A DNA stretch of 26,304 nt from an uncultured Bacilli bacterium (lineage in GTDB: Bacteria > Bacillota_I > Bacilli_A > RF39 > UBA660): the NCBI GenBank assembly GCA_947627145.1, contig CANQUW010000114.1, positions 1 to 26,304 of the forward strand, written 5' to 3'. Every line of letters begins with the position of its first letter. Position 1 is the stretch's first letter. The notes beneath the pieces are model-generated. The model was not told the origin of the DNA. It worked only from the letters and a program-made list of their open reading frames with translations, and did no database searches. The position numbers were made by a program, and so were the translations under genes. Positions 1 through 7,757 of this stretch are shown here, in pieces.

Positions 1-831
1 GCTTTAGAAAAACAAGTTGATAAAGATAGATATGAAATAGTTGCGGTAGGTACAACTGGTTCAGCAAGAAAACTAATTGGTGTTGTATTAGATGCTGTTG
101 TTGTAAAAAATGAAATTACTGCTCATGCTGTAGGTACTACAACATTTTATCCTGACGTTAGAACAATATTTGAAATAGGAGGACAAGATTCTAAAATTAT
201 CTTAGTAGATGATGGGATAGTAGTTGATTATGCAATGAATACACTTTGTGCTGCAGGAACAGGGTCTTTCTTATCAAGTCAAGCAAAACGTCTTGGTATG
301 GAAGTAGAAGATTTTGGACCACTTGCGCTAACAAGTAAAAATCCAACCAACATCGCAGCACGTTGTACAGTTTTTGCCGAAAGTGATTTAGTTCATAAGG
401 CACAAATGGGACATAAAAAAGAAGATATAGTTGCAGGACTTTGTAAAGCAGTCGTTACTAATTATTTAAATAATGTAAGTAAAGGTAAAAGAATCGTACC
501 ACCAATAGTATTCCAAGGTGGAGTAAGTAAAAATGTTGGAGTTATTAAAGCTTTTGAAGATGCATGTGAAACTGCTGTAACAGTTGATCCTAATTCTCAT
601 TTAATGGGTGCAATTGGTGTTGCTATTCTTGCACGTAAATCTAAAAAAGAAAAGAAATTTACTTTCTCAGTATCTGATGTAGAATTCACAACAAAGGGAG
701 TAGATTGTAATGGATGTGCCAATCATTGTGAAATAATCTGTGTATATAAAGATGGAAAATTAATTGATTCTTGGGGTAACAGATGTGAACGAGGTGCTAT
801 AAAAGAAAAAGTAAATAAAGTAAAAGTTTAA
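1..831 (+). CDS. acyl-CoA dehydratase activase, BadF/BadG/HgdC family (5'-truncated)
   Basis: The frame is open from base 1, so the N-terminus lies outside the window; 276 residues are visible. It is an ASKHA-fold ATPase of the type that uses ATP hydrolysis to push an electron from its [4Fe-4S] cluster into a 2-hydroxyacyl-CoA dehydratase. Seen here are the VGTTGSAR segment near the start, the EIGGQDSK nucleotide-binding segment, and the two motifs that each give one cluster cysteine in HgdC: NTLCAAGTGSF (Cys codon 247-249) and AARCTVFAESD (Cys codon 364-366). FQGGVSKN is the adenosine-site glycine motif. A C-terminal extension carries further cysteines (CNGCANHC from 706, then GNRCERG). That extension is typical of long fused activases, where a DUF2229 domain follows it. 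Here the frame stops directly after GNRCERG and runs into a terminator. The family is certain; the substrate is unknown because no dehydratase subunit is visible. Confidence 0.9.
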   Translation, partial: ALEKQVDKDRYEIVAVGTTGSARKLIGVVLDAVVVKNEITAHAVGTTTFYPDVRTIFEIGGQDSKIILVDDGIVVDYAMNTLCAAGTGSFLSSQAKRLGMEVEDFGPLALTSKNPTNIAARCTVFAESDLVHKAQMGHKKEDIVAGLCKAVVTNYLNNVSKGKRIVPPIVFQGGVSKNVGVIKAFEDACETAVTVDPNSHLMGAIGVAILARKSKKEKKFTFSVSDVEFTTKGVDCNGCANHCEIICVYKDGKLIDSWGNRCERGAIKEKVNKVKV

Positions 832-876
832 AAAATAAAAAGAGTTAAATATAGTTTAATCTCTTTTTATTTTTCT
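831..876. terminator. bidirectional terminator between convergent genes
   Basis: The arms 831-844 and 861-874 are perfect inverted repeats (AAAATAAAAAGAG core), extended inward by TTAAA/TTTAA with one bulged T. An A-run precedes and a T-run follows, so the hairpin can terminate on both strands. It begins at the activase stop codon and spans the stop codon of the alpha-galactosidase gene (856-858). Confidence 0.85.
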
Positions 877-3039
877 AAAATGTAAATTTATTGGAAAATA
901 ATCTCCAGTTGATTTAGGAAGAAGTATTCCTCCATTCATTAAAGATTCTCCTGTATAAATAATATCACTATTATCAAGTTTATAATTAGAATCTTTATCA
1001 AGTCCCTTTAATTTTATATTATATCTTAAAGAATTAGGTTCAGTTCTAAATATTAATCCTTGTACTAGTATTTCATCACTATTTATAAATTCCCAAATTG
1101 AATAATTATCTGTATTAGGATTACTTAGTCTAAAATATTCTCCATTATGTATTAAATGATTATATTTTTTGAATTCTTTTATTTGTCTAGATACTTCATT
1201 TTTTTCATCTTCTGTTAAAGTATTAAGATCTAGTTCATATCCAAACGAACCACTCATCGCAACAGTTGCACGAGCATCAAGTGAAGTTATTCTTCCTGTT
1301 TGATGATTAGGAACAGCAGATACATGAGAACCCATAGTAGAAATAGGGTAGAAGAAACTAGTACCATATTGTATCTTACATCTTTCATAAGCATCAGTAT
1401 TATCACTACACCAAATTTGAGGGCAGTAATAAAGCATTCCGGCATCAAATCTTCCGCCACCACCACTGCAGCCTTCAATCAAAACATCAGGAAAATCTTT
1501 ATTGAGTCTTTCTAGAATAGAGTATAAAGCAAGAACAAAACGATGAGGCATTTCTTTTTGAGTTTTTTCATCTAAACTATAACTATACCAATCATTTATA
1601 CTACGATTAAAATCCCATTTTATATAACTAATATTAGCATCTTTTAAAATTCTACTAATAGACTCATATAAATAATCACGAACTTCTTCTCTAGTTATAT
1701 CCAAAAGTAATTGACATCTACTTCTTATTGGTTTTCTATTAGGAATTTTTATTGCCCAATCAGGATGAGTACGATAAATTTCACTATCCTCAGATATCAT
1801 CTCTGGTTCAAACCAAATACCAAACTTCATACCTAAATCATTTATTTTTTGAACTAAATTTTTAAGACCACCATGTATTTTATCTTTATTTACAAACCAG
1901 TCACCAAGACCACTTTCTTCACCATTTCTTTTACCAAACCATCCATCATCCATAACCATCATCTCAACACCTAAACTAGATGCACTACGTGCGATATCAT
2001 AAATTTTTTCTTCTGTAAAATCAAAGTAAGTTGCCTCCCAGTTATTAATAAGTATGGGTCTATTAGAAAGTTTATACTTACCACGACAAACATTATTTCT
2101 TATTATTTTATGAAAATTATGTGATAGAGTAGATAATCCATTACTACTAAAAGACATTATAGCATCAGGTGCATAGAACTCTTCACCACTTTTTAAAGTC
2201 CAACTAAATAAAGAAGGATTAATTCCCATAACCATACGTACTTGATTTAATTGATCTAGTTCTATTTCAGTTTTAAAACTTCCACTATACATTAAACAAA
2301 CACCAAAACAATTTCCAAAGTCTTCACCACAATCTTTACTTGCAAGTATTATACTTGGATTTTGTTGATGACTAGATGTACCACGAGTATTAGAAAAATC
2401 TAGTATTCCATGAACTAAAGGTGTTCTTTCAAAATTTCTTTCACTAACATGTCTTCCATGAAAATGAATAATATCATAATTTGAATCCATTATATCAAGA
2501 CACACACTAGAGCATTTATCAATTACTATATCATTATCAGTATTATTTCTTACAACAACACTTCTAGTAATAATATCATTATTATAAAACACTCCATATT
2601 TTAAGATAACTTCTATATCAAAGAATCTATCTTCAAGTGTTATTTCTAAAGTTTCACATTCTTCACCATTATCATAAACATAAGGAAGACCATCAATAGA
2701 ATATTTACCTTTATACACTCTATGACTTTTATATCTTAAATCAACTGCGTTTGTTCCATTATGATGATTTATAATAATAGAAGGTATTCTAAAATCTCCT
2801 GTACCAACACTAGAGTATTCCTGTAATATAGTATCATGTGAATATGTTTTATCAAATCCAGCATCATATATTTGACCTGAGAACCCAACATCAGGATAAT
2901 CTTGTAAATACTCCATATCCATATCAGTCTTCTTACCATACCATAAATGTTTTAATACATTATATTTATCTACTTTCATTTGATATAAAGTATTTTTAGT
3001 TTCAATATCAAATAAATTATTACTAATTTTAATAGACAT
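856..3039 (-). CDS. alpha-galactosidase, glycoside hydrolase family 36
   Basis: This 727-residue protein has the usual length of bacterial GH36 enzymes and no signal peptide, so it probably acts in the cytoplasm on imported alpha-galactosides such as melibiose, raffinose or stachyose. GH36 hallmarks are visible in order: NNWEATYFDF (residues 332-341), MDDGWFG (363-369), WFEPEM (409-414), KWDFNR (474-479) with the expected nucleophile Asp476, GCSGGGGRFD (523-532), and CSDNTDA (544-550) with the expected acid/base Asp546. The spacing of 70 residues between the two acids matches characterised GH36 enzymes. Start: ATG at 3039, preceded at a good distance by AGGAGG (complement of 3045-3050). It is a single gene; no sugar transporter or regulator lies beside it. 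A possible promoter is the extended -10 TGTTAGAAT (complement of 3070-3078). Its end shares a terminator with the convergent activase gene. Confidence 0.95.
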   Translation of the reverse strand: MSIKISNNLFDIETKNTLYQMKVDKYNVLKHLWYGKKTDMDMEYLQDYPDVGFSGQIYDAGFDKTYSHDTILQEYSSVGTGDFRIPSIIINHHNGTNAVDLRYKSHRVYKGKYSIDGLPYVYDNGEECETLEITLEDRFFDIEVILKYGVFYNNDIITRSVVVRNNTDNDIVIDKCSSVCLDIMDSNYDIIHFHGRHVSERNFERTPLVHGILDFSNTRGTSSHQQNPSIILASKDCGEDFGNCFGVCLMYSGSFKTEIELDQLNQVRMVMGINPSLFSWTLKSGEEFYAPDAIMSFSSNGLSTLSHNFHKIIRNNVCRGKYKLSNRPILINNWEATYFDFTEEKIYDIARSASSLGVEMMVMDDGWFGKRNGEESGLGDWFVNKDKIHGGLKNLVQKINDLGMKFGIWFEPEMISEDSEIYRTHPDWAIKIPNRKPIRSRCQLLLDITREEVRDYLYESISRILKDANISYIKWDFNRSINDWYSYSLDEKTQKEMPHRFVLALYSILERLNKDFPDVLIEGCSGGGGRFDAGMLYYCPQIWCSDNTDAYERCKIQYGTSFFYPISTMGSHVSAVPNHQTGRITSLDARATVAMSGSFGYELDLNTLTEDEKNEVSRQIKEFKKYNHLIHNGEYFRLSNPNTDNYSIWEFINSDEILVQGLIFRTEPNSLRYNIKLKGLDKDSNYKLDNSDIIYTGESLMNGGILLPKSTGDYFPINLHFRKIKRD

Positions 3040-3069
3040 AATATCCTCCTTTTTTCTTATAACGTAAGT

Positions 3070-3078
3070 ATTCTAACA
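3070..3078 (-). promoter_or_regulatory. putative extended -10 for the alpha-galactosidase gene
   Basis: On the minus strand TG-T-TAGAAT lies about 20 bases upstream of the AGGAGG of the GH36 gene. No good -35 is seen. The short palindrome ATTAATTAAT sits just upstream of it. This is weak evidence from sequence only. Confidence 0.35.
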
Positions 3079-3197
3079 TTAATTAATAGAAAAATAAATA
3101 TATTTTTAAAAGTAATTTTTATTGGACGTTAAATAAGATCAATATAAGCAACCTATAAAATATATAACAATATTTATATAAATATAAAATTTTATTA

Positions 3198-3226
3198 TTG
3201 AATACCTTTTTTTTGAATGATATAAT
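3198..3226 (+). promoter_or_regulatory. sigma-A-type promoter of the DUF3592 gene
   Basis: TTGAAT (3198-3203), a 17-base spacer and TATAAT (3221-3226), with TG-A before the -10 (extended -10). It lies 24 bases before the start codon. The rest of the divergent intergenic region 3079-3197 is AT-rich and shows nothing else I can name. Confidence 0.75.
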
Positions 3227-3250
3227 TTAATTAGAAAGTAGAGTGATATT

Positions 3251-3958
3251 ATGAATTTTTCTTTTGGATTTGGAAATAACTATTATAACAATAGAAATAT
3301 AGCATACTATAAAGGTGGACCAGTAAGTTCTATTGTAATGGGAATTATTATTATATTAATAGGAATAGTTATTATGTTTTTCTCATTTTCATCAAAAAAA
3401 GATTATAATAAGAAAAATAGTACTTATATTGAAGCAAATGCTACCATAGTTGATGTATTATCTCGTAATAGAAGTGATCGTAATGCTGATACAGGAATGA
3501 TTGAAGAGTATACTGAATATGCACCTGTTTTAGAATATAAGGTAAATGAAAATACTTATAGATACAATGGCGATTATAGTACTACTAGAGTAGTAAAAGA
3601 TCAACAAGTAAAAATAAAATACAATCCAAAAAATCCCAACGATATTATTATGGTAAATAGTAAAAATTACATGATTTTACTTATTATTGGTGCTGTTTTC
3701 ATAATAGTAGGATTAATTTCTTTAGTATATGGGGTTACAAAAATATATTCAAATAAGAATGAAAATCCAAAAATAGACTCTAATAATAGTAATAATATTG
3801 ATACTAATATGCAAGAAAATACAGAAGTCCAAAATAGTAATATACAAGGAAGTAAAGATTTAAATAATAATACAGAAAATGTACAAACAATATCTAATAT
3901 AAATAGTACACAAAATAATAATCAAGATAGTTTAAATGATTTATATAAAAGAAATTAA
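3251..3958 (+). CDS. DUF3592-like membrane protein with Asn-rich tail
   Basis: This 235-residue protein has two predicted membrane helices, about residues 27-48 and 137-160. Between them lies a beta-rich domain: a segment starting NATIVDV, then APVLEYKVNENTYRY, then a KIKYNPKNP motif just before the second helix. This matches the DUF3592 pattern (a Val-rich strand, a P-V-Y strand, then V-x-Y-P-x-N-P followed by a helix). No biochemical role is established for the family; it is usually a small cell-envelope protein. Residues about 165-235 form a low-complexity tail rich in Asn, Ser and Gln, likely disordered. The start ATG at 3251 has only a weak ribosome site (GTAGAGTGA) but a strong promoter. 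The next gene begins 15 bases after the stop, so the two are probably co-transcribed. Confidence 0.7.
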   Translation: MNFSFGFGNNYYNNRNIAYYKGGPVSSIVMGIIIILIGIVIMFFSFSSKKDYNKKNSTYIEANATIVDVLSRNRSDRNADTGMIEEYTEYAPVLEYKVNENTYRYNGDYSTTRVVKDQQVKIKYNPKNPNDIIMVNSKNYMILLIIGAVFIIVGLISLVYGVTKIYSNKNENPKIDSNNSNNIDTNMQENTEVQNSNIQGSKDLNNNTENVQTISNINSTQNNNQDSLNDLYKRN

Positions 3959-3973
3959 TATAGGAAGGGCATT

Positions 3974-4825
3974 ATGAAAAAAGAAACAAAAGCTTTAATT
4001 TATAGTATGATAAATAATGTAGTTATAGCAATCGCTAAAGTAGTATGTGGAGTAATTTATGGTATGAACTCTCTTTTTGCAGATGGACTTCATACTTTTA
4101 GTGATTTCGTAACAGATGTTATAAGTCTTGTTGGAAGTCATATTTCAAAGAAAAGACCAACTCGCGAGCACCCATTTGGTTTTGGAAAGGTAGAGTACTT
4201 AACTAATTTATTTGTAGGAATAATACTTTTATTATTATCTATCTTTATTATAATAAACAGTTTTGGAAAAGAAAAATTCATCCCACCAATTAGTGTTATA
4301 TGGGTCATTCTAGCATGTATCATCCTAAAGGTAATTTGTATTTATATTATGCATGATGTGGGAAGTGATATTAATAGTCAACTATTAATTACAGGTTCGA
4401 TAGAATCAAAACAAGATGTCATATCAAGTATTGGAGTAATTATAATAGCAATACTTTTACAATTTGAAAGTAAAATACCTATACTTGGATATGCTGATTT
4501 AATAGGTTCTATTATAATTGGATTAATCATCTTAAAAAGTGCACTTGGTATAATTACTCATAATTCACTTGCATTAATAGGAGAAAGTGAAACTGATAAA
4601 AAAGAAATAGACAAAATAGATAAATTCTTATCTAAATATAAAGAACTAAAAGATAAAGATATTCTTTTAATAAAATATGGTTCTTATTATAGACTTCATC
4701 TAGTAATAGATGTAGATAATAACTTATCACTAAAAAGTATTATTAATCTAGAAAACAAAATAAAAAAAGATATAACAAGACACTATTCTTTAAAAATTAA
4801 ACATGTAACAATTTATGTAATATAA
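3974..4825 (+). CDS. cation diffusion facilitator (CDF) metal transporter
   Basis: This 283-residue membrane protein is of the CDF/FieF-ZitB family, which exports divalent metals such as Zn, Fe, Mn or Co in exchange for protons. The second helix carries FADGLHTFSDFVTD (residues 35-48), with the metal ligands expected at His40 and Asp44 (HxxxD). It is followed by the family signature HPFGFGKVEYL (66-76). Five or six hydrophobic helices are present, then a soluble C-terminal domain from about residue 205 that ends with short strands, as in the dimerising CDF tail. Odd point: in the helix that normally carries the second HxxxD, the sequence is GSIESKQDVISS, giving Glu144 and Asp148 (ExxxD). The ribosome site AGGAAGG (3962-3968) fits the ATG at 3974. 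The gene follows the DUF3592 gene closely, so operon membership is likely. The metal cannot be told from sequence. Confidence 0.88.
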   Translation: MKKETKALIYSMINNVVIAIAKVVCGVIYGMNSLFADGLHTFSDFVTDVISLVGSHISKKRPTREHPFGFGKVEYLTNLFVGIILLLLSIFIIINSFGKEKFIPPISVIWVILACIILKVICIYIMHDVGSDINSQLLITGSIESKQDVISSIGVIIIAILLQFESKIPILGYADLIGSIIIGLIILKSALGIITHNSLALIGESETDKKEIDKIDKFLSKYKELKDKDILLIKYGSYYRLHLVIDVDNNLSLKSIINLENKIKKDITRHYSLKIKHVTIYVI

Positions 4826-4856
4826 AAGAGGAACTATTCAGCATCAGTTCCTCTTT
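4825..4856. terminator. bidirectional terminator between CDF gene and sspI
   Basis: An 11-base perfect inverted repeat, AAAGAGGAACT (4825-4835) and AGTTCCTCTTT (4846-4856), with a 10-base loop. It lies between the convergent stops and includes the last codons of sspI. The T-tracts are short, so termination strength is uncertain. Confidence 0.7.
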
Positions 4857-5058
4857 CAACTCTTTGTTTAATAAGTTCAAGTATTTGATTCTTTAAAGCA
4901 GCATCTGCTTCCTTCCATACTATTTCAAAAAACACACCCATTCCAGGAAGAGTTATTTCATCTTGTTCTTTTATAGATTCCTCTATAGCATTCCTTAAAG
5001 AATCATAGTCATCTCCCTTAAAATTATTAATTATATGTTCTCTTATGCTAACGCCCAT
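4834..5058 (-). CDS. sspI: small acid-soluble spore protein SspI
   Basis: This 74-residue protein resembles Bacillus SspI, a minor spore-core protein made in the forespore. The signature is LPGMGVFFEIVWKEA, which corresponds to the LPGLGVLFEVIW block of SspI, preceded by an acidic helix and followed by a helix ending near the C-terminus. Bacillus SspI has about 71 residues. Start choice: the upstream ATG at 5064 lies only two bases from AGGAGG (complement of 5067-5072), whereas the in-frame ATG at 5058 lies eight bases away. The latter gives MGVSIREHIINNF, which also aligns better with the short SspI N-terminus. It is monocistronic and convergent with the CDF gene. Its presence is strong evidence that the organism forms endospores. 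I could not place a convincing forespore promoter upstream. Confidence 0.88.
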   Translation of the reverse strand: MGVSIREHIINNFKGDDYDSLRNAIEESIKEQDEITLPGMGVFFEIVWKEADAALKNQILELIKQRVERGTDAE

Positions 5059-5147
5059 TTTCATAACCTCCTAATTCTATTCTGTATATATTTTACAATA
5101 TTTATTCAAAAAAAGAAAATTTTATTTTAAAGAATAAAAAATTATAG

Positions 5148-5153
5148 TATAAT
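5148..5153 (+). promoter_or_regulatory. putative -10 element of lemA
   Basis: TATAAT lies 24 bases before the lemA start codon and just before the ribosome site AAAGGAGG. The -35 region at the right distance is only weakly matched. Confidence 0.5.
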
Positions 5154-5177
5154 AATATTAATAAAGGAGGAATAGTT

Positions 5178-5738
5178 ATGCCAATATGGTTAATTGTAAT
5201 TATTGTAATTGTTGTTGTTTTAATACTTTGGTATGTAGCAACTTATAACTCACTTGTGGGACTTAGAAATAGAGTTAAAGATCAATGGGCTCAAGTAGAT
5301 GTTCAACTTAAAAGAAGAGCTGATTTAATACCAAATTTAGTTGAAACAGTAAAGGGATATGCAAAACATGAAAAAACAACTTTAGATGAAGTTATAAAAG
5401 CTAGAAATACTTTTGTTACTGCAAAAACTCCAGAAGAAGAAATGAAAAAGAGTGGAGAGCTTACACAAGCTTTAAGTCGTTTGATGATGCTTACAGAAAA
5501 TTATCCTGACTTAAAAGCAAATGAAAATTTCGTTTCCCTTCAAAACGATTTAAGAGATACTGAAGATAAAATTTCTACTATGAGACAATTTTATAATGAT
5601 ACAGTATTAAAATATAACAACAAAGTTGAAACTATACCATCAAATATAGTTGCAAGTATTGCACATTTTACTAAAGAAGCTTTCTTTGAAGCAACCGAAG
5701 CTGAAAAAGAAACACCAAAAGTATCATTTGATGAATAA
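5178..5738 (+). CDS. lemA: LemA family protein
   Basis: This 186-residue protein has one N-terminal membrane helix (about residues 3-24) followed by a long helical domain. The LemA hallmark follows the helix: YNSLVGLRNRVKDQWAQVDV, then LKRRADLIPNLVETVKGYAKHE. The remainder (KARNTF..., LSRLMMLTENYPDLKANENF, then a block ending FYNDTVLKYNN) is the conserved helical bundle, and the length is usual for the family. The protein is expected to be membrane-anchored with the bundle outside the cell. Its molecular role is not established, although LemA genes often neighbour DUF2207/TPM-type membrane proteins, as here. The start ATG at 5178 follows AAAGGAGG. A strong terminator lies directly after the stop codon, before the DUF2207 gene. 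Confidence 0.92.
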   Translation: MPIWLIVIIVIVVVLILWYVATYNSLVGLRNRVKDQWAQVDVQLKRRADLIPNLVETVKGYAKHEKTTLDEVIKARNTFVTAKTPEEEMKKSGELTQALSRLMMLTENYPDLKANENFVSLQNDLRDTEDKISTMRQFYNDTVLKYNNKVETIPSNIVASIAHFTKEAFFEATEAEKETPKVSFDE

Positions 5739-5760
5739 ACTTGCTTATGCAAGTTTTTTT
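5738..5760 (+). terminator. intrinsic terminator between lemA and the DUF2207 gene
   Basis: AACTTGC (5738-5744), the four-base loop TTAT, GCAAGTT (5749-5755), then a T-run to 5760. It begins at the lemA stop codon, and the ribosome site of the next gene (AGGAGAG) starts at 5761. The downstream gene therefore depends on readthrough or on an internal promoter that I cannot see. Confidence 0.88.
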
Positions 5761-5771
5761 AGGAGAGAACA

Positions 5772-7679
5772 ATGAAAAAGATAAATATAATTTTAATAAT
5801 TTTTATTAGTATACTTTTATTTCCATTTAATGTAGATGCCTTAAGTGAAGGAGAAACTAAAAAATTATATTTGAATTTTAATATTTTAGAAGATGGAAGT
5901 ATGAAAGTATATGAAGTAGCAGAACTTCTTCCTTCATATAATGGAAGAATAAGAACACTTTCTTTTAAAAATATAAATGCTAGTGAATTTACTGGTAAAA
6001 AAGAAGATTTTGAAGGAAGTAGTATATATAATGCAGATAGTATAAGTAATATAAAAATTAGTGATATAGACATAAATAAAGTTAATCCTAAAAACTTAAA
6101 TAATCTAGAATTAGGAAATACTTATACTAGAACTTATATAGACTCTGTTGGAGAAAGTAATTTATTTATGCAAAATGAAACTGAAGATGGATATTACTTT
6201 AAAATCTTTAATCCATCAACAACTTCTAGAGCATTTTATATGGAATATACCTATGATAATGTTGCAGTTGTTCATAATGATGTAGCAGAATTAGCATGGA
6301 ATATTTTAGGAGATTCTTATGATGATAATATAGAAGAATTAATTGCATACATCAATCTACCAAAAGAAGATAAGTCGATGCGTGTATGGTTACGTGGACC
6401 ACTTGATGGAAACATAAAAAGAGTAGATGACAAAACAGCAAAAATAACATATAAAAATCTAGAAAGAAATAACGCTATATCTTTTAGAATAATGTTTAAT
6501 AAATCTTTAGTTCCTTATTCTACAAAACACAGTAATATAGATGGAAAAGCAAATATCTTAGAAACAGAAAAGAAAGCAGCAGACATCGCAAATAAACAAA
6601 GAGAACGTGCAAGACTAATTCAAAATACTATTAGATTTATAACAATTGGTTGGTATATAACAATAATAGTGTTGATAGTTTTAGTATTTAAAAAGAAAAA
6701 AGAATTAGAACAATGTGAGTTTAATCAAGATTATTTAAGAGACTTTCCTGCTGACTATTCTCCAGGAGTAGTAGAATACTTAATAGATAAAAAAATAACT
6801 GATAAATCTTTAAGTGCGGCAATACTAAATCTTATAAATAAAAAAGTTATAACTGTAGATAGTGTTGAAAGTGATAAAAACGATTATATATTTAAACAAG
6901 ATGAAAAAACAAAAGAAAATATAACAGAATCCGAAAAATATGTATTAGAAATGTTGTTTTCTATTATTGGAGATAAAAATGGTGTTACTCTAAAAAGGAT
7001 AAAAAACTATAGCGATCCGCATAACACTACAAGTTTCTTTAATACATATAATAATTTTATAAATAGTATAAAAACAGAAGCAAATAAAGAAGATTTCTTT
7101 AGAAATCCACCAACTATAAATGTTATTACTTTAGTGGTAAGTATTCTAGGATGTATTATTACAGTAATGAATATTTCATATGAAACAGATTTCTTACTAG
7201 GTTTTATAGCGTTTATCCCTTCAATAGTAACTGTTATTATTGTAATGATGCAAAAGTATAGAAGTAAAAAAGGAGTACTACACTATAAAAAGTGGATGGC
7301 TTTAAAACATTTTATGGAAGACTTTGGCACAATGGATGAAAAAGAATTACCAGAAATAATAGTTTGGGAAAAATATTTAGTTTATGCAACTGTACTTGGT
7401 TGTGCAGACAAATTAGAGCGTGACATGAGAACAAGATTTGAGAATATGAATATAACAGAAGATATGTATCCAGACTTCTATGTCTATGGATATTATAATA
7501 GAATGTATCTATATTCATCTCTTCATACTGGAATAAGTCATGGTATCCATAACTCTTACTCCAACGCAGTATCAAATAGAGTAGCTTCATCTTCTAACTC
7601 CAGTGGTTCTGGTTTTGGTGGAGGTGCATCATTTGGTGGTGGTTCATTTGGAGGAGGAGGTGGCGGAGGCCATTTCTAG
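5772..7679 (+). CDS. DUF2207 family membrane protein
   Basis: This 635-residue protein has an N-terminal signal peptide (hydrophobic stretch about residues 4-22, likely cleaved near VDALSEG). An extracellular beta-rich DUF2207 domain extends to about residue 250, followed by a charged linker and membrane helices at about 287-306, 449-466 and 472-492. The cytoplasmic segment between helices 1 and 2 looks like a small winged-helix-type domain: SPGVVEYLIDKKITDKSLSA, then AILNLINKKVI. The C-terminus ends in a Gly/Ser tract (GFGGGASFGGGSFGGGGGGG), typical of DUF2207 and TPM-type proteins. The family is recognised but its activity is unknown; its common partner is LemA, which is the preceding gene. 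Start ATG 5772 follows AGGAGAG. A terminator separates it from lemA, so it may be expressed at a lower level. Confidence 0.85.
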   Translation: MKKINIILIIFISILLFPFNVDALSEGETKKLYLNFNILEDGSMKVYEVAELLPSYNGRIRTLSFKNINASEFTGKKEDFEGSSIYNADSISNIKISDIDINKVNPKNLNNLELGNTYTRTYIDSVGESNLFMQNETEDGYYFKIFNPSTTSRAFYMEYTYDNVAVVHNDVAELAWNILGDSYDDNIEELIAYINLPKEDKSMRVWLRGPLDGNIKRVDDKTAKITYKNLERNNAISFRIMFNKSLVPYSTKHSNIDGKANILETEKKAADIANKQRERARLIQNTIRFITIGWYITIIVLIVLVFKKKKELEQCEFNQDYLRDFPADYSPGVVEYLIDKKITDKSLSAAILNLINKKVITVDSVESDKNDYIFKQDEKTKENITESEKYVLEMLFSIIGDKNGVTLKRIKNYSDPHNTTSFFNTYNNFINSIKTEANKEDFFRNPPTINVITLVVSILGCIITVMNISYETDFLLGFIAFIPSIVTVIIVMMQKYRSKKGVLHYKKWMALKHFMEDFGTMDEKELPEIIVWEKYLVYATVLGCADKLERDMRTRFENMNITEDMYPDFYVYGYYNRMYLYSSLHTGISHGIHNSYSNAVSNRVASSSNSSGSGFGGGASFGGGSFGGGGGGGHF

Positions 7680-7703
7680 AAGGTTAACACCTTCTTCTTT
7701 TTT
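7678..7703 (+). terminator. intrinsic terminator of the DUF2207 gene
   Basis: AGAAGGT (7678-7684), loop TAAC, ACCTTCT (7689-7695), then TCTTTTTT. It begins within the stop codon, and the promoter of the next gene starts right after it. Confidence 0.85.
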
Positions 7704-7704
7704 A

Positions 7705-7733
7705 TTGAAAAAGGACAACTTTTATATTATAAT
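7705..7733 (+). promoter_or_regulatory. sigma-A-type promoter of the first coiled-coil gene
   Basis: TTGAAA (7705-7710), a 17-base spacer and TATAAT (7728-7733). It sits between the preceding terminator and the start codon at 7758. Confidence 0.8.
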
Positions 7734-7757
7734 AAATATCTGAAATGAGATGACAAT

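Noticed and set aside
1300..1515. Plus-strand frame inside the alpha-galactosidase gene
   Set aside because: Opposite the conserved GH36 catalytic region, with no ribosome site or promoter; a shadow frame.
3061..3130. AACGT...ACGTT inverted repeat upstream of the alpha-galactosidase gene as a sugar-repressor or cre operator
   Set aside because: Five-base arms 60 bases apart, and neither half fits the cre consensus; likely chance.
5067..5120. Sigma-G-like boxes for sspI on the minus strand (TGAATA, 18 bases, CAGAATA)
   Set aside because: The transcription start would fall inside the ribosome site, so these boxes cannot serve sspI in the usual way.
7600..7679. Gly-rich repeat at the end of the DUF2207 gene as a separate repeat element
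   Set aside because: It is coding, in frame, and a usual C-terminal feature of this family.
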